DNA from: Nitrosovibrio sp. Nv4
GTDB taxonomy: Bacteria > Pseudomonadota > Gammaproteobacteria > Burkholderiales > Nitrosomonadaceae
Direction: 5' to 3'
Length of the DNA stretch: 64,000 bases
NCBI RefSeq assembly: GCF_900215485.1
Contig: NZ_OCMZ01000001.1
Coordinates: 1,302,001-1,366,000 of the forward strand
The notes under the pieces are model-generated. The model did not search any database. It had not been told where the DNA came from and saw only the letters and a list, made by a program, of their open reading frames with translations. A program made the position numbers and the translations under genes. This document shows, one piece after another, positions 9,168 to 19,337 of this stretch (position 1 is its first letter; each line of letters starts with the position of its first letter).

Positions 9168-10649
9168 TCAGGAGAGTAGCGACAGGTAGACCTTCCGATA
9201 CGCGGCCGCGCTGGAGCGCCAGCTGAAATCCTTGCCCATGCCGTTTCGCATTAATTGGGGCCAGATGGATTTATCATGATAGGCAGCAATGGCACGCCGG
9301 ATAGCACTGAGAAAACTGCCGGGCGTCATATCGTGGAACAAAAATCCACTGGCGCTTCCGTCGGCCAACGTTTTCGTTGTGCAATCGACAACTGTATCAA
9401 GCAAGCCACCTGTGGCATGAACTAGCGGGGGCGTTCCATAGCGCTGGCTATACATCTGATTCAGTCCGCAAGGCTCGAAGCGGGAGGGCATCAAAAAGCT
9501 GTCCGCACCCGCTTCTATCAAGTGCGCAAGTTTTTCGTCAAATCCAATATGTACCGTAATTTTCCCAGGGTGATTTTTTGCCAGCCGGGTCAACTCCTGC
9601 TCCAGCACGGCTTCACCGTTGCCCAAAAGCGCCAGTTGTGCCGGCATTTCAATTAACTGAGCGGCGACTTGCCGCAACAGGTCATAGCCTTTCTGGTGAG
9701 TAAACCGGCTTACGGAGCCAAACAGCGGGACATCCGGATCGACAGTCAGCCCTAGCCGCTGCTGTAACGCCGTTTTATTGGCGCTTTTTGCCGCCAGGCT
9801 GGCAACTGTGTAATTCTTTGCAAGATCAGGATCAGTGCCCGGGTTCCATTCCGCGGAAATGCCATTGACAATACCGCTGATATGCTTGTGCCGCCCGGCG
9901 AGGAGGCCTTCCATGCCAAAACCAAGCGGCGCCGTCTGAATTTCTCTGGCGTAAGTGGGACTCACGGTAGCGATGTGGCGGGAATAATAGAGCCCGGCCT
10001 TTAAAAACGACATGCCTCCATAATATTCCACACCGTTTATATGAAAACTTTCGGAGGGTAGACCTAGTTGAGTTACGGTTTCAGGGGGAAAGACTCCCTG
10101 AAACGCGAGATTGTGGATTGCCATCAGGGATGCTGCCTTTTCGCCTTTATGGAAATGCAGATACGCGGGCGCCAGCGCACTTTGCCAATCATTGCAGTGA
10201 ACAACTTGCGCGCGCCAGACGAGCGGGGTTGCATCGCTCGCCAGCGTCGCGGCAACTTTTGAGAGAAGACCGAAACGCAATGCATTGTCCGGCCAGTTGC
10301 GGCCGGCGGCATCCGCATAGGGACCCCCTTCTCGCCGGTATAGCGGGGGGCAGTCAATGACGAATATGGGAACGCGTGTGGATGTGTCCGCCACCAGCTT
10401 TGCAGCTAGCAGGGTCGATGGCGGAAATGGAGGTTGAGCGGCAAATTCGGCTATCTTTTGTTTGTTTTTGAGTCCTGCCAGTACTTGCGGATAGCCCGGA
10501 ATAAGTATGCGTGCATCTACGGACAATTCACGCAACGCTGCAGGTAACGCTGCGCTCACATCACCCAGGCCGCCGGTTTTGTTTAAGGGATAAACTTCCG
10601 GCGTGACAAACAGAACGCGTGGGCCGTGATGTGATGAAGCACGTGACAT
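9168..10649 (-). CDS. glgA: Glycogen synthase (ADP-glucose type)
   Basis: A 493-residue GT5 glycosyltransferase that extends alpha-1,4-glucan from ADP-glucose. The N-terminal KTGGLGDV motif binds ADP-glucose, and the C-terminal EPCGLNQMYSQRYGTPPLV motif is the GT5 nucleotide-sugar site with its spaced glutamates. Length is close to the usual bacterial GlgA. It is transcribed in the same direction as glgB, about 180 bases downstream of it, and a 9-bp inverted repeat lies in that gap. The donor is produced by GlgC encoded on the opposite strand nearby. Confidence 0.95.
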   Translation of the reverse strand: MSRASSHHGPRVLFVTPEVYPLNKTGGLGDVSAALPAALRELSVDARILIPGYPQVLAGLKNKQKIAEFAAQPPFPPSTLLAAKLVADTSTRVPIFVIDCPPLYRREGGPYADAAGRNWPDNALRFGLLSKVAATLASDATPLVWRAQVVHCNDWQSALAPAYLHFHKGEKAASLMAIHNLAFQGVFPPETVTQLGLPSESFHINGVEYYGGMSFLKAGLYYSRHIATVSPTYAREIQTAPLGFGMEGLLAGRHKHISGIVNGISAEWNPGTDPDLAKNYTVASLAAKSANKTALQQRLGLTVDPDVPLFGSVSRFTHQKGYDLLRQVAAQLIEMPAQLALLGNGEAVLEQELTRLAKNHPGKITVHIGFDEKLAHLIEAGADSFLMPSRFEPCGLNQMYSQRYGTPPLVHATGGLLDTVVDCTTKTLADGSASGFLFHDMTPGSFLSAIRRAIAAYHDKSIWPQLMRNGMGKDFSWRSSAAAYRKVYLSLLS

Positions 10650-10709
10650 GGATAATCCGCTGGTTATATTTTCTACATTGGTTTTGTTGCTGTCTGGCGG
10701 TTGAACGAG

Positions 10710-10746
10710 AACGTGAAACGCTTGGGATGCATTTACATTTCACGTT
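10710..10746. repeat. Inverted repeat between glgB and glgA
   Basis: AACGTGAAA at 10710-10718 is repeated inverted as TTTCACGTT at 10738-10746, with a 19-base spacer. It lies between the glgB stop and the glgA start. It could be an RNA hairpin or a regulator site; no T-run follows on either strand, so a simple terminator is not supported. Confidence 0.45.
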
Positions 10747-10832
10747 TTCATCCAGCACTACTTCATAGCGCAGGAATTGCTTTCGACCATGTTCCCGTTG
10801 TGGTCAAGTGCACACCTCATCCATCTCATCCG

Positions 10833-13067
10833 CTAGACTGCCGTGCCACTCGATATTCCGAGCGAAAGAATGATTCCTGCAAGTGGCGGGAGGCTGACAA
10901 CGATCGAATCCGGTCTCCCCATCCATGGCTTGCCTGTCGTATCGATGACGCCCATGTTACCCAGATTACTGCCGCCATAATACGAGGAATCGCTGTTGAA
11001 TATTTCGTGATATGCGCTCCCGGCAGGAACGCCAATACGATAGCGCCCGCGAGGCACAGGCGTAAAATTGAGTATCACCACTACAAATGAGCCATCGCAT
11101 GCATAGCGCAAATAGCTGATGACGGAGTTGTCGGCGTCGTGGCAGTCTATCCACGCGAAACCCTCAGGTAAAAAATCGCGCTCGTGCAAGGCGGGGATAC
11201 TGCTATACAAATGATTAAGGTCGCGTAAGGCCACCTTTACGCCACGGTGTTGTTCGTGTTGTAGCTGATCCCAGTTCAGTTCTCGCCCGGAGTCCCATTC
11301 ACGTCCCTGAGCGAATTCGTTTCCCATGAAATTAAGCTTTTTACCGGGATAAGTCATTTGATAGGTAAACAATAGACGCACATTTGCAAATTGCTGCCAG
11401 GGATCCCCCGGCATTTTGCCCAGCAGCGACCCCTTGCCATGCACTACCTCATCATGCGAAAACGGTAGCACAAAATTTTCAGTGTAGGCATACAACTGGC
11501 CGAAAGTAAGCTGGTCCTGGTGGAAACGGCGATGAACCGGATTGTTCCTCATATAGGTTAGCGTGTCGTTCATCCAGCCCATATTCCATTTCATGGAGAA
11601 CCCCAGGCCGCCAAGATGGGCAGGACGGGATACGGCTGGCCATGAGGTGGATTCTTCCGCCAGGGTCAACGCACCGGGGAATTCCTCGTGCACCATGATA
11701 TTCAGTTCGCGCAGGAAATCGATAGCTTCCAGATTTTCCCTGCCGCCATATCTGTTGGGCAACCAATCACCCTGCTTTCGTGAATAGTCCAGGTAGAGCA
11801 TGGACGCAACAGCATCCACCCGTAATCCATCGATGTGAAACTCGGACAACCAGAAATGAGCGCTCGACAGCAGAAACGATTTCACCTCGTTGCGCCCGAA
11901 ATTGAAAATATGCGTGCCCCAATCCTGATGCAGCCCCATGCGCGGGTCTTCGTGTTCATATAGCGCGCTGCCGTCAAATCGGGATAAGGCAAATATATCT
12001 TGTGGAAAGTGCGCGGGTACCCAGTCGAGGATTACGCCAATATCTTCCCGATGACAGGCATCAACGAAAAATTTCAAGTCGTCCGGGGAGCCATGGCGAC
12101 TGGTGGGAGCAAAATAGCCGGTGGTCTGGTAGCCCCAGGATTCATCAAGCGGGTGCTCGGAAACGGGCATCAACTCGATATGGGTATAACCCATTTCCCG
12201 TACATAAGGAATCAGATGCCAGGCAAGTTCGCGATAAGAGTAGAAGCGTCCGTCAGGATGCCGTTTCCAGGATCCGGCGTGAATCTCATAAATATTCAGT
12301 GGGGCCTGTAGCCAATCCCTTATCCCCCGGCTTGCCATCCACTCACCGTCGTCCCAGGTTGTCTCGCCCAAGCCCGGCGTACGCGCGGCATTATTGGGTC
12401 TTAGCTCGTAATGTGTGGCGTAGGGGTCGGTTTTGAGGAGGATCGCGCCACTATCGCGGTTGCGTATTTCATACTTGTAGAGTGAATTTGGCGGAATACC
12501 GGGTATGAATAATTCCCACACCCCGCTAAAACCGTGAACCGCCATCGGATGCATCCGCCCGTCCCATCGGTTAAAGCTGCCCACCACGCTGACGCGCTCG
12601 GCGTTAGGAGCCCATACAGAGAAAAGTACACCGCCGATACCGCGGCTTTCCACCGCATGAGAGCCTAACGTACGATAAGCTTGGCGTAATCGGCCTTCGT
12701 TAAAAAGATACAGGTCATAATCGGAGATTTGCGGCAGAAAAGCATAGGGGTCATAAGTTTCATACATCAGTCCCTCGGGCCCCGCGTTACCATCTTCGAC
12801 ACGCAATAGATACGGGAGGGGCGGTAAAGCGGCGCCACGCCATTCGAAAACCCCGACGGGATGTATCCGCGTCATCGGCTCAAAACTGCCTCCTATATCA
12901 ATCCATACCTTTCTGGCATAAGGATAGAATACCCGTACCAAGCTATAATCATGCTCAAGGCGGGCACCCAGGTAACTGAAAGGATCATGCAGTCGCGCGG
13001 CCAGCAGCGCTTCCAGCAGTGGGTTGACTTCGACAGGCATGCCTTGTTTTATCAGATCGGGATGCAT
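10833..13067 (-). CDS. glgB: 1,4-alpha-glucan branching enzyme
   Basis: A GH13 branching enzyme of about 744 residues that makes the alpha-1,6 branches of glycogen. It has an N-terminal extension, a CBM48 domain (around [22 protein letters not shown]) and a catalytic barrel. The nucleophile Asp is in [16 protein letters not shown], the acid/base Glu in [13 protein letters not shown], and the third Asp in [12 protein letters not shown]. The start is uncertain: the frame runs up to a TTG at 13133, the ATG at 13067 sits six bases after a perfect TATAAT, and another ATG at 13040 gives a slightly shorter protein. None has a strong ribosome-binding site. Confidence 0.93.
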   Translation of the reverse strand: MHPDLIKQGMPVEVNPLLEALLAARLHDPFSYLGARLEHDYSLVRVFYPYARKVWIDIGGSFEPMTRIHPVGVFEWRGAALPPLPYLLRVEDGNAGPEGLMYETYDPYAFLPQISDYDLYLFNEGRLRQAYRTLGSHAVESRGIGGVLFSVWAPNAERVSVVGSFNRWDGRMHPMAVHGFSGVWELFIPGIPPNSLYKYEIRNRDSGAILLKTDPYATHYELRPNNAARTPGLGETTWDDGEWMASRGIRDWLQAPLNIYEIHAGSWKRHPDGRFYSYRELAWHLIPYVREMGYTHIELMPVSEHPLDESWGYQTTGYFAPTSRHGSPDDLKFFVDACHREDIGVILDWVPAHFPQDIFALSRFDGSALYEHEDPRMGLHQDWGTHIFNFGRNEVKSFLLSSAHFWLSEFHIDGLRVDAVASMLYLDYSRKQGDWLPNRYGGRENLEAIDFLRELNIMVHEEFPGALTLAEESTSWPAVSRPAHLGGLGFSMKWNMGWMNDTLTYMRNNPVHRRFHQDQLTFGQLYAYTENFVLPFSHDEVVHGKGSLLGKMPGDPWQQFANVRLLFTYQMTYPGKKLNFMGNEFAQGREWDSGRELNWDQLQHEQHRGVKVALRDLNHLYSSIPALHERDFLPEGFAWIDCHDADNSVISYLRYACDGSFVVVILNFTPVPRGRYRIGVPAGSAYHEIFNSDSSYYGGSNLGNMGVIDTTGKPWMGRPDSIVVSLPPLAGIILSLGISSGTAV

Positions 13068-13073
13068 GCGACG

Positions 13074-13079
13074 ATTATA
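13074..13079 (-). promoter_or_regulatory. Possible -10 box (TATAAT) of glgB
   Basis: On the minus strand TATAAT is followed by CGTCGC and then the ATG at 13067. No good -35 lies 17 bases upstream. If used, transcription would begin at or near the ATG. The rest of the divergent glgB-glgC gap (13068-13348) shows no other clear site, although it must also carry the glgC promoter. Confidence 0.35.
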
Positions 13080-13348
13080 GCTCGCACAAGGCCAAGGAGG
13101 GCAGGATCGTGAATTGATCAAACCTGGCGGCAAAAAACATTAGACATGGATACGGGGATGAAACGGGAAGTCTCTTCAGGTTGCGGCAATATCCACGTTC
13201 ACTGCTTTGTACTCCCTGGCATCCCTTGTCGTACAATAGTAAGCTACGATCTTCGCCGTGCGCATTATAATCATCCGATTCGGCGCCCGGCGGTAAATGG
13301 AATAGCGGAAATAGCGCTCCACGCAAGACTTATTCAGGGGTTTCCCAA

Positions 13349-14626
13349 ATGAAAGGAGAGGCTGACCTGCGTTTTCACAGCCAGATTACGCGTAATTCGA
13401 TAGCAATGATCCTGGCGGGCGGCCGTGGCAGCCGCTTGCGGCAGTTAACGGATTGGCGCGCCAAGCCCGCGGTGCCATTTGGCGGCAAATTCCGCATTAT
13501 CGATTTTCCGCTTTCCAATTGCGTTAACTCCGGAATTCGCCGTATTGGTGTTGCTACTCAGTACAAGTCGCAGAGCCTGATCAGCCATATCCAGCACGGC
13601 TGGGGTTTTCTGGATGGGCGATTCCATGAATTTGTTGAATTGCTGCCTGCTCAGCAGCGAATCGAGGAAACCTGGTACCAGGGAACCGCCGATGCGGTGT
13701 ATCAGAATATTGACATACTGCGCGTTCATAATCCTGAGTACGTGCTGGTCCTGGGCGGTGACCACGTTTATAAAATGGACTATAGCAAGCTGCTGGCCGA
13801 TCACGTGGAGAAATCCGCTGACATGACTGTCGCATGCGTTGATGTGCCCGTGGAGACGGTGAACGCTTTCGGTATCATGAGCGTGAACGAGGACCTGCGT
13901 GTCACCAGCTTCGCCGAGAAGCCCGCCACGGCTGCTTCCATACCCGGTAAGCCCGGGTACGCGCTTGCAAGCATGGGTATCTATGTATTCAATGCATCGT
14001 TCCTGTTCGAACAGCTGATTCATGACCATGATGACAGCAGCTCATCCCATGATTTTGGGAAGGATTTGATTCCGTATCTGGTACCTCGACGCCGGGTATT
14101 CGCTCACCGATTTCTTGACAGCTGTGTCAACATGGTCTCAGGTGTGCCATACTGGCGGGACGTGGGTACGGTTGATGCGTATTGGGAGGCGAATCTTGAC
14201 CTTACTCACGTCACACCTGATCTCAACCTATATGATCAGGACTGGCCGATCTGGACTCATCAGGAACAGCTGCCGCCCGCCAAGTTTGTTTTCGATGACA
14301 ACGACCGGCGGGGTCAAGCGCTGGACTCCATGGTTTCCGGCGGTTGCATCATCAGTGGGTCAACGGTGCGCCGTTCTTTATTGTTTTCAAATGTGCAGGT
14401 ACGCAGCTATAGCAGTATTGAAGACTCAGTGATACTGCCCAATGTGGATATCGGACGGCATGTCCGACTGAGGCGGGCAGTGGTGGACAAGAATTGTTTA
14501 ATTCCCCCCGGTCTGACCGTGGGATTTGACCCGGTAGAAGATCGCAAGCAGTTTCACGTCACTGAAAATGGTATTACTCTTATCACTCCCGAAATGCTGG
14601 GACAGAAAATACATTATGTCAGGTAA
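13349..14626 (+). CDS. glgC: Glucose-1-phosphate adenylyltransferase (ADP-glucose pyrophosphorylase)
   Basis: A 425-residue enzyme converting glucose-1-phosphate and ATP to ADP-glucose and PPi, the committed step of glycogen synthesis. The nucleotide-binding motif [20 protein letters not shown] includes the allosteric Arg/Lys region. The catalytic [12 protein letters not shown], the substrate-binding FAEKP and the C-terminal left-handed beta-helix repeats ([16 protein letters not shown] onwards) are all visible. It is divergent from glgB. The PPi it makes links this island to the pyrophosphatase and PPi-PFK genes later in the window. Confidence 0.95.
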   Translation: MKGEADLRFHSQITRNSIAMILAGGRGSRLRQLTDWRAKPAVPFGGKFRIIDFPLSNCVNSGIRRIGVATQYKSQSLISHIQHGWGFLDGRFHEFVELLPAQQRIEETWYQGTADAVYQNIDILRVHNPEYVLVLGGDHVYKMDYSKLLADHVEKSADMTVACVDVPVETVNAFGIMSVNEDLRVTSFAEKPATAASIPGKPGYALASMGIYVFNASFLFEQLIHDHDDSSSSHDFGKDLIPYLVPRRRVFAHRFLDSCVNMVSGVPYWRDVGTVDAYWEANLDLTHVTPDLNLYDQDWPIWTHQEQLPPAKFVFDDNDRRGQALDSMVSGGCIISGSTVRRSLLFSNVQVRSYSSIEDSVILPNVDIGRHVRLRRAVVDKNCLIPPGLTVGFDPVEDRKQFHVTENGITLITPEMLGQKIHYVR

Positions 14627-14720
14627 GGAATGAGGGCGCCAAGATAGCGAGGGTATAAACGAAGAGCGTCGCGGATCGCGTGGAACTTTCAGAGTTCCTT
14701 TCCATCAGGTTAAGATAGAA

Positions 14721-16421
14721 ATGCAACCATTAAATTTTATCTTGCTGTGGCATATGCACCAGCCGGATTACCGGAATTACGAAACTGGCGAGTTTATGCT
14801 GCCATGGGTGTATCTGCACGCCATCAAGGATTACAGCGACATGGTATCCCATCTGGAAGCACATCCATCCATGAAGGCGGCGGTTAATTTTGTGCCGGTG
14901 TTACTGGATCAGCTGGAGGACTATGCGGCGCAGTTCGCCGTGGGGCAGCTGCGGGATCCCCTCTTGCGTTTGCTGGCCACGCCCGACCTGGAGCAGGTCT
15001 CCACAAGAGATCGTCTGCGAGCATTTGACAGCTGCTTCCGCAGCAATCATGTAACCATGATGCAGCCCTATCCCGCGTATAAACGCTTGCACGATATGCA
15101 TGAGACGTTGCGGGAACGTGGCGAGGCCGAGCTGGCTTATCTTTCAGGCCAGTATTTGGCGGACCTGCTCGTCTGGTACCATCTTGCATGGACCGGTGAG
15201 AGCGTGCGTAGAGACAACGAGGCCGTGGTGAGACTGATGACGCAAGGCAGGGGTTTCAGCTACGCGGACCGGAAACAGTTGCTTGATGTGATCGGGGAAT
15301 TGATACAGGGATTGATTCCCCGCTATCGCAAGCTGGCCGAGTCGGGTCAGATCGAACTTTCCACAACACCGCATTACCATCCGCTCGCGCCGCTGTTGAT
15401 CGATTTTTCGTCCGCGCGTGATAGCGTGCCTGGCTCGAATCTGCCAATGGAAACCATTTATCCGGGGGGAAAAAGCCGTGTGGCGCGTCAGTTGGATTCG
15501 GCCATCAAAAGTCATGTGCGCCGCTTTGGTATCGCCCCTCGCGGGATATGGCCCGCGGAAGGCGCAATCTCCGCACCATTGCTGGAAATTCTGGCCGACC
15601 ACGACTGTCAATGGAGCGCAAGCGGGGAAGGTGTGCTGGCCAATAGTTTGCGAATGTCGAATGCGCCCGAGCCCCTGCCTGAGCGTGGGCGCTATCTTTA
15701 CCGGCCATATCGGGTAGAGGGCAGGGCCGGCGGTGTCACGTGCTTCTTTCGCGACGAGAAATTGTCAGACATGATCGGGTTCGAATACTCAAAGTGGTTT
15801 GGGCGCGACGCCGCCGAGCACTTGGTGCACTCTCTCGAGGACATCGGCCGTAATGCGGCGCCCGGTGAGAACCCGGTGGTAAGCGTAATCCTCGATGGCG
15901 AAAATGCCTGGGAATATTATCCCTACAACGGATATTATTTTCTCAATGATCTTTATGAAATTCTCGAGAACCACGGTTCGATCCGGGTCACCACTTATCA
16001 GGACTATCTCGCGACCGTAAAGCAAGCCGACGTTGTCACCTTGCCGGTACTGGCGGCGGGCAGTTGGGTGTACGGATCATTTTCCACCTGGATAGGCGAT
16101 CGGGACAAAAACTGCGCCTGGGATCTGCTCTGTGCGGCCAAGCACAGTTATGATCTTGTGATGCAAAGCGGCCGTCTGACCGATGAGGAAAAGGCCAAAG
16201 CCGAGCGGCAACTGGCTTCCTGCGAGAGTTCTGACTGGTTCTGGTGGCTGGGCGACTATAATCCGCCATACGTGGTGTCGAGTTTCGATCAGCTGTTCCG
16301 CGATAACCTGGCTAATCTATATGGCCTGCTGAAATTGCCGGTACCCGAATCCGTACGCGAACCTATCAGCCAGGGTGGAGACACTCATGAGTCGGGTGGC
16401 GCAATGCGGCGCGCTTCTTAG
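14721..16421 (+). CDS. Glycoside hydrolase family 57 protein
   Basis: A 566-residue GH57 enzyme with the family N-terminus LLWHMHQPDYRN. The likely nucleophile Glu is in GIWPAEGAIS and the likely acid/base Asp in VSVILDGENAWEYYP. Family members hydrolyse or transfer alpha-1,4 glucans; exact specificity cannot be read from sequence. It follows glgC on the same strand after 94 bases and probably acts on glycogen or maltodextrins. There is no signal peptide, so it should be cytoplasmic. It differs clearly from the second GH57 protein downstream and is not a recent duplicate. Confidence 0.85.
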   Translation: MQPLNFILLWHMHQPDYRNYETGEFMLPWVYLHAIKDYSDMVSHLEAHPSMKAAVNFVPVLLDQLEDYAAQFAVGQLRDPLLRLLATPDLEQVSTRDRLRAFDSCFRSNHVTMMQPYPAYKRLHDMHETLRERGEAELAYLSGQYLADLLVWYHLAWTGESVRRDNEAVVRLMTQGRGFSYADRKQLLDVIGELIQGLIPRYRKLAESGQIELSTTPHYHPLAPLLIDFSSARDSVPGSNLPMETIYPGGKSRVARQLDSAIKSHVRRFGIAPRGIWPAEGAISAPLLEILADHDCQWSASGEGVLANSLRMSNAPEPLPERGRYLYRPYRVEGRAGGVTCFFRDEKLSDMIGFEYSKWFGRDAAEHLVHSLEDIGRNAAPGENPVVSVILDGENAWEYYPYNGYYFLNDLYEILENHGSIRVTTYQDYLATVKQADVVTLPVLAAGSWVYGSFSTWIGDRDKNCAWDLLCAAKHSYDLVMQSGRLTDEEKAKAERQLASCESSDWFWWLGDYNPPYVVSSFDQLFRDNLANLYGLLKLPVPESVREPISQGGDTHESGGAMRRAS

Positions 16422-16720
16422 GGAATCTCTGAACATTCGCAATTCTGCCGCCCGGCGGGCAAATGAGCGCTACAGGGGTTTTAGGGGATTTATTCGGGAT
16501 CCCAAATAATGCTCATCAGCTCAGACTGACTGTTTTCCAACTGATATTTTTATTGCTGAAGCAAGCCGAAAATGGTTTCGGTCACATCTATCTCGCTGAA
16601 ATGACCGTTTCCTGATGAGGGGACATAGTTATGATGCGGTTCGCTTGATCGGCGCCGGCGTTATGTCGGTTAGCATCCGCGCAAATTCGTGGCTAAAGTT
16701 CTTTTCTCGAGGATAACTCG
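16422..16720. other. 299-base gap between the two GH57 genes
   Basis: No gene or clear terminator is recognised. A few short frames are present without support. The last bases hold GAGGATAACTCG directly before the ATG of the second GH57 gene, giving an acceptable ribosome-binding site. The gap is long enough for a separate promoter, so the two GH57 genes may be independently transcribed. Confidence 0.5.
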
Positions 16721-18745
16721 ATGTCCCGGCCCATTTCGCTGCTTTTTGGCGTTCACGCTCACCAGCCGGTCGGTAACTTTCCGGAGGTTCTGGCCGATGC
16801 ACACCTGCGCTGCTACAAACCCTTCCTGCATGTGCTTTATCGCTATCCGGAATTCTGTTTTGCAATGCATATTTCCGGTTGGCTATTGGACTATCTGATT
16901 GATCACTATCCAGAAGACATGACACTGCTGAGGGAAATGGTGGCGCGCGGGCAGGTCGAGCTATTCGGCGCCGGGGATACGGAGCCGGTATTGGCGGCAA
17001 TTCCCAATCGTGATCGCATCGGACAGATACGGACATTTTCCGATAAGCTGGAGAGGAAACTGGGGCAACGACCGCGAGGTGCGTGGCTGACGGAACGCGT
17101 GTGGGAAACAACGGTTGTTCCGGCGTTAGCGGATTGTGGTATCCGCTACGTTATCGTGGACGACTACCATTTTCTCTGTGCCGGCAAAACTCTGGCGGAA
17201 CTGGACGGCTATTTCACTACCGAGGAGGACGGACGTAAACTCGATTTGTTTCCCATTTCCGAAGCGTTGCGTTACCGATTGCCGTTTTCTCCGGCTGAGG
17301 AAGCGGTAGCTTACCTCGAGTCTCTCGCTCAGAACAATACAATCAGCCATGGCAATGCCGCGATCTATTTTGATGACATCGAAAAATTCGGCATCTGGCC
17401 CGAGACTTACGATTGGGTATATGGAAAAGGCTGGCTCGAGAGCTTTATTCAAAATGTGCTGGCCTCGCCCATGATCCGCACCCAGCACTACCGCGATTAC
17501 CATACCGCAGGAAAAACCCGCGGTGTAGTGTATCTGCCAACCACTTCCTATATTGAAATGAACGAGTGGACTCTCCCTGCCCAGCCCGCCAATATTTATG
17601 CCAACCTGGTGCGGCAGGCAAAGGCGTCCGGGTGGTATGAACACAATAAGGCGTTTCTGCGCGGCGGAATCTGGAAAAATTTCTTTTCCCGTTATCCTGA
17701 ATCCAACTGGATGCACAAACGCATGCTGGGCCTTTCCACGCGGTTCGCATCGCTGCCGCAACCGCAATGTAGCAACGCCATGAGGGATAAACTCTATGAG
17801 TCCCAGGCCAATGATGCATACTGGCACGGTTTGTTCGGCGGCTTGTATTTGCCCCATTTACGACGGGCGGTATTCAGGGCAATTGTGGAACTGGAAGCGA
17901 TGCTCGATGCCTGTGAGCCCCGCCCGGCGCGATTCGTGGAGGATACCGATCTCGACGGGACGGAGGAAATGTATTTACAGAACGGCGTGATTCAGGCCGT
18001 GTTGAAGCTGGACGGCGGTAGCAGTGTTTGCGAACTGGATTCGTATGTATTGAAGCATAATTTTGGCGATACATTGCAGCGCCAGGCCGAACATTATTAT
18101 CAAAAAATTGATCAAAGTGGGTACGGCTCACATGGACACAGCGGCACCGGTATCGCTTCGGCGCACGAGCGAGTCAGTTTCAAGCACAAAGTAGATGCAG
18201 TGGATTTAGTGGCTGATGACCATGCGCGGGGGTTGTTCGTAGACCGCATGAATGGGGGATTTGTAAGCTACGAGCATGAACCGTTCGCCGCTGATGGCGT
18301 GCTTTGCCAGGCGGAAGCATTTTCACTTCACGTAAAAAAAAGCATCGGGCTTGCAGATAACCGGCTGCAAGTGTCGTATCTTTTCGCAGACGAAGCCCAG
18401 GGCATGTTCAGTACCGAGATCAATCTGGCCATGCCAAGTTGTGACGGCTGGAGCGGACGCTATATTTATCAGGATGAAATCCCTTGTGGTTTCGGCGAGC
18501 CACTTGAATTATTTGCCATGACCGGCATAACGCTGGATGATGATGCGCTGGCGGGAAATATTGAGCTGAAAGTTTCATCTCCGGTGGGATTAAGCGCGCA
18601 GCCCTGTTATTCAGTATCTCAGTCGGAAGAGGGTTTCGAAAAAATTATGCAGGCAGTGACGTTGATACTGGAATGGCCGGTGACGGCTGGGGAAGTGTTT
18701 ATTTCTTTGGCAGTGAATCCAAAACAAAACGCCGTACCGGGATAA
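16721..18745 (+). CDS. GH57 4-alpha-glucanotransferase/alpha-amylase with DUF1925-DUF1926 C-terminal domains
   Basis: A 674-residue GH57 protein with the architecture of the Thermococcus litoralis 4-alpha-glucanotransferase. The N-terminal barrel (LLFGVHAHQPVGNF) carries the nucleophile Glu in GAWLTERVWE and the acid/base Asp in AIYFDDIEKFG; helical and beta-sandwich regions corresponding to DUF1925 and DUF1926 follow to the end. Such enzymes transfer alpha-1,4 glucan chains. With no MalQ or GlgX in this cluster, it is the best candidate for rearranging the oligosaccharides left by GlgP. Assignment as transferase over amylase is inference. Confidence 0.87.
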   Translation: MSRPISLLFGVHAHQPVGNFPEVLADAHLRCYKPFLHVLYRYPEFCFAMHISGWLLDYLIDHYPEDMTLLREMVARGQVELFGAGDTEPVLAAIPNRDRIGQIRTFSDKLERKLGQRPRGAWLTERVWETTVVPALADCGIRYVIVDDYHFLCAGKTLAELDGYFTTEEDGRKLDLFPISEALRYRLPFSPAEEAVAYLESLAQNNTISHGNAAIYFDDIEKFGIWPETYDWVYGKGWLESFIQNVLASPMIRTQHYRDYHTAGKTRGVVYLPTTSYIEMNEWTLPAQPANIYANLVRQAKASGWYEHNKAFLRGGIWKNFFSRYPESNWMHKRMLGLSTRFASLPQPQCSNAMRDKLYESQANDAYWHGLFGGLYLPHLRRAVFRAIVELEAMLDACEPRPARFVEDTDLDGTEEMYLQNGVIQAVLKLDGGSSVCELDSYVLKHNFGDTLQRQAEHYYQKIDQSGYGSHGHSGTGIASAHERVSFKHKVDAVDLVADDHARGLFVDRMNGGFVSYEHEPFAADGVLCQAEAFSLHVKKSIGLADNRLQVSYLFADEAQGMFSTEINLAMPSCDGWSGRYIYQDEIPCGFGEPLELFAMTGITLDDDALAGNIELKVSSPVGLSAQPCYSVSQSEEGFEKIMQAVTLILEWPVTAGEVFISLAVNPKQNAVPG

Positions 18746-18952
18746 TTGCCGACAGCGCGGCGATAACCAAGCAGAATTGCATACACGAGCCGCGCCATGC
18801 CGTAAGCAGGATCAGGGCCATACGTTGCGTCATCATTGTATGGCCGGAGTTCCGGTTGCTTCTATTCAAACCTGATTTTCGGCTCAAACCCATACTGGCA
18901 GCCTGGTTTGGGTTGTAGAGTTATAGTGGCGTTCGTAAAATTTCTGGTAAAA

Positions 18953-18966
18953 TTGAGAATTCTCAA
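18953..18966. promoter_or_regulatory. 14-bp perfect palindrome upstream of fdxA
   Basis: TTGAGAATTCTCAA is a perfect palindrome ending 22 bases before the fdxA ATG. Its position suits an operator or a short hairpin near the transcript 5' end. No regulator can be named from the sequence. Confidence 0.4.
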
Positions 18967-18988
18967 AAGAGCCCAGCAAGGATCCATC

Positions 18989-19312
18989 ATGACCTATGTA
19001 GTAACTGAAAGTTGTATTAAATGCAAATACACAGATTGCGTGGATGTGTGCCCGGTGGATTGCTTTCGCGAAGGGCCCAATTTTCTAGTGATTGATCCGG
19101 ACGAATGCATAGATTGTACTTTGTGCGTGGCTGAGTGCCCGGTGGAGGCAATTTTCTCCGAGGACGATGTGCCCACGGATCAACAGCATTTCACTGCGCT
19201 GAACGCCGAATTATCCAAAGCCTGGAAACCGATCATTGAGAAAAAGGATGCGTTGGCAGATGCGGACGACTGGGCAAAGATAACAGAGAAACTGGACAAA
19301 CTCGAACGCTGA
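18989..19312 (+). CDS. fdxA: 7Fe ferredoxin FdxA ([3Fe-4S][4Fe-4S])
   Basis: A 107-residue ferredoxin closely resembling Azotobacter vinelandii ferredoxin I. The cluster ligands lie in [18 protein letters not shown] and [19 protein letters not shown], and the characteristic C-terminal extension (FSEDDVP ... [10 protein letters not shown]) is present. It carries low-potential electrons in the cytoplasm; partners are unknown. The ATG at 18989 follows AAGGA; the open frame upstream has no support. It is monocistronic or co-transcribed with the repair genes starting 25 bases after its stop. Confidence 0.95.
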   Translation: MTYVVTESCIKCKYTDCVDVCPVDCFREGPNFLVIDPDECIDCTLCVAECPVEAIFSEDDVPTDQQHFTALNAELSKAWKPIIEKKDALADADDWAKITEKLDKLER

Positions 19313-19337
19313 TCCGGCAGCGGTCGCTTTTCGCCGC

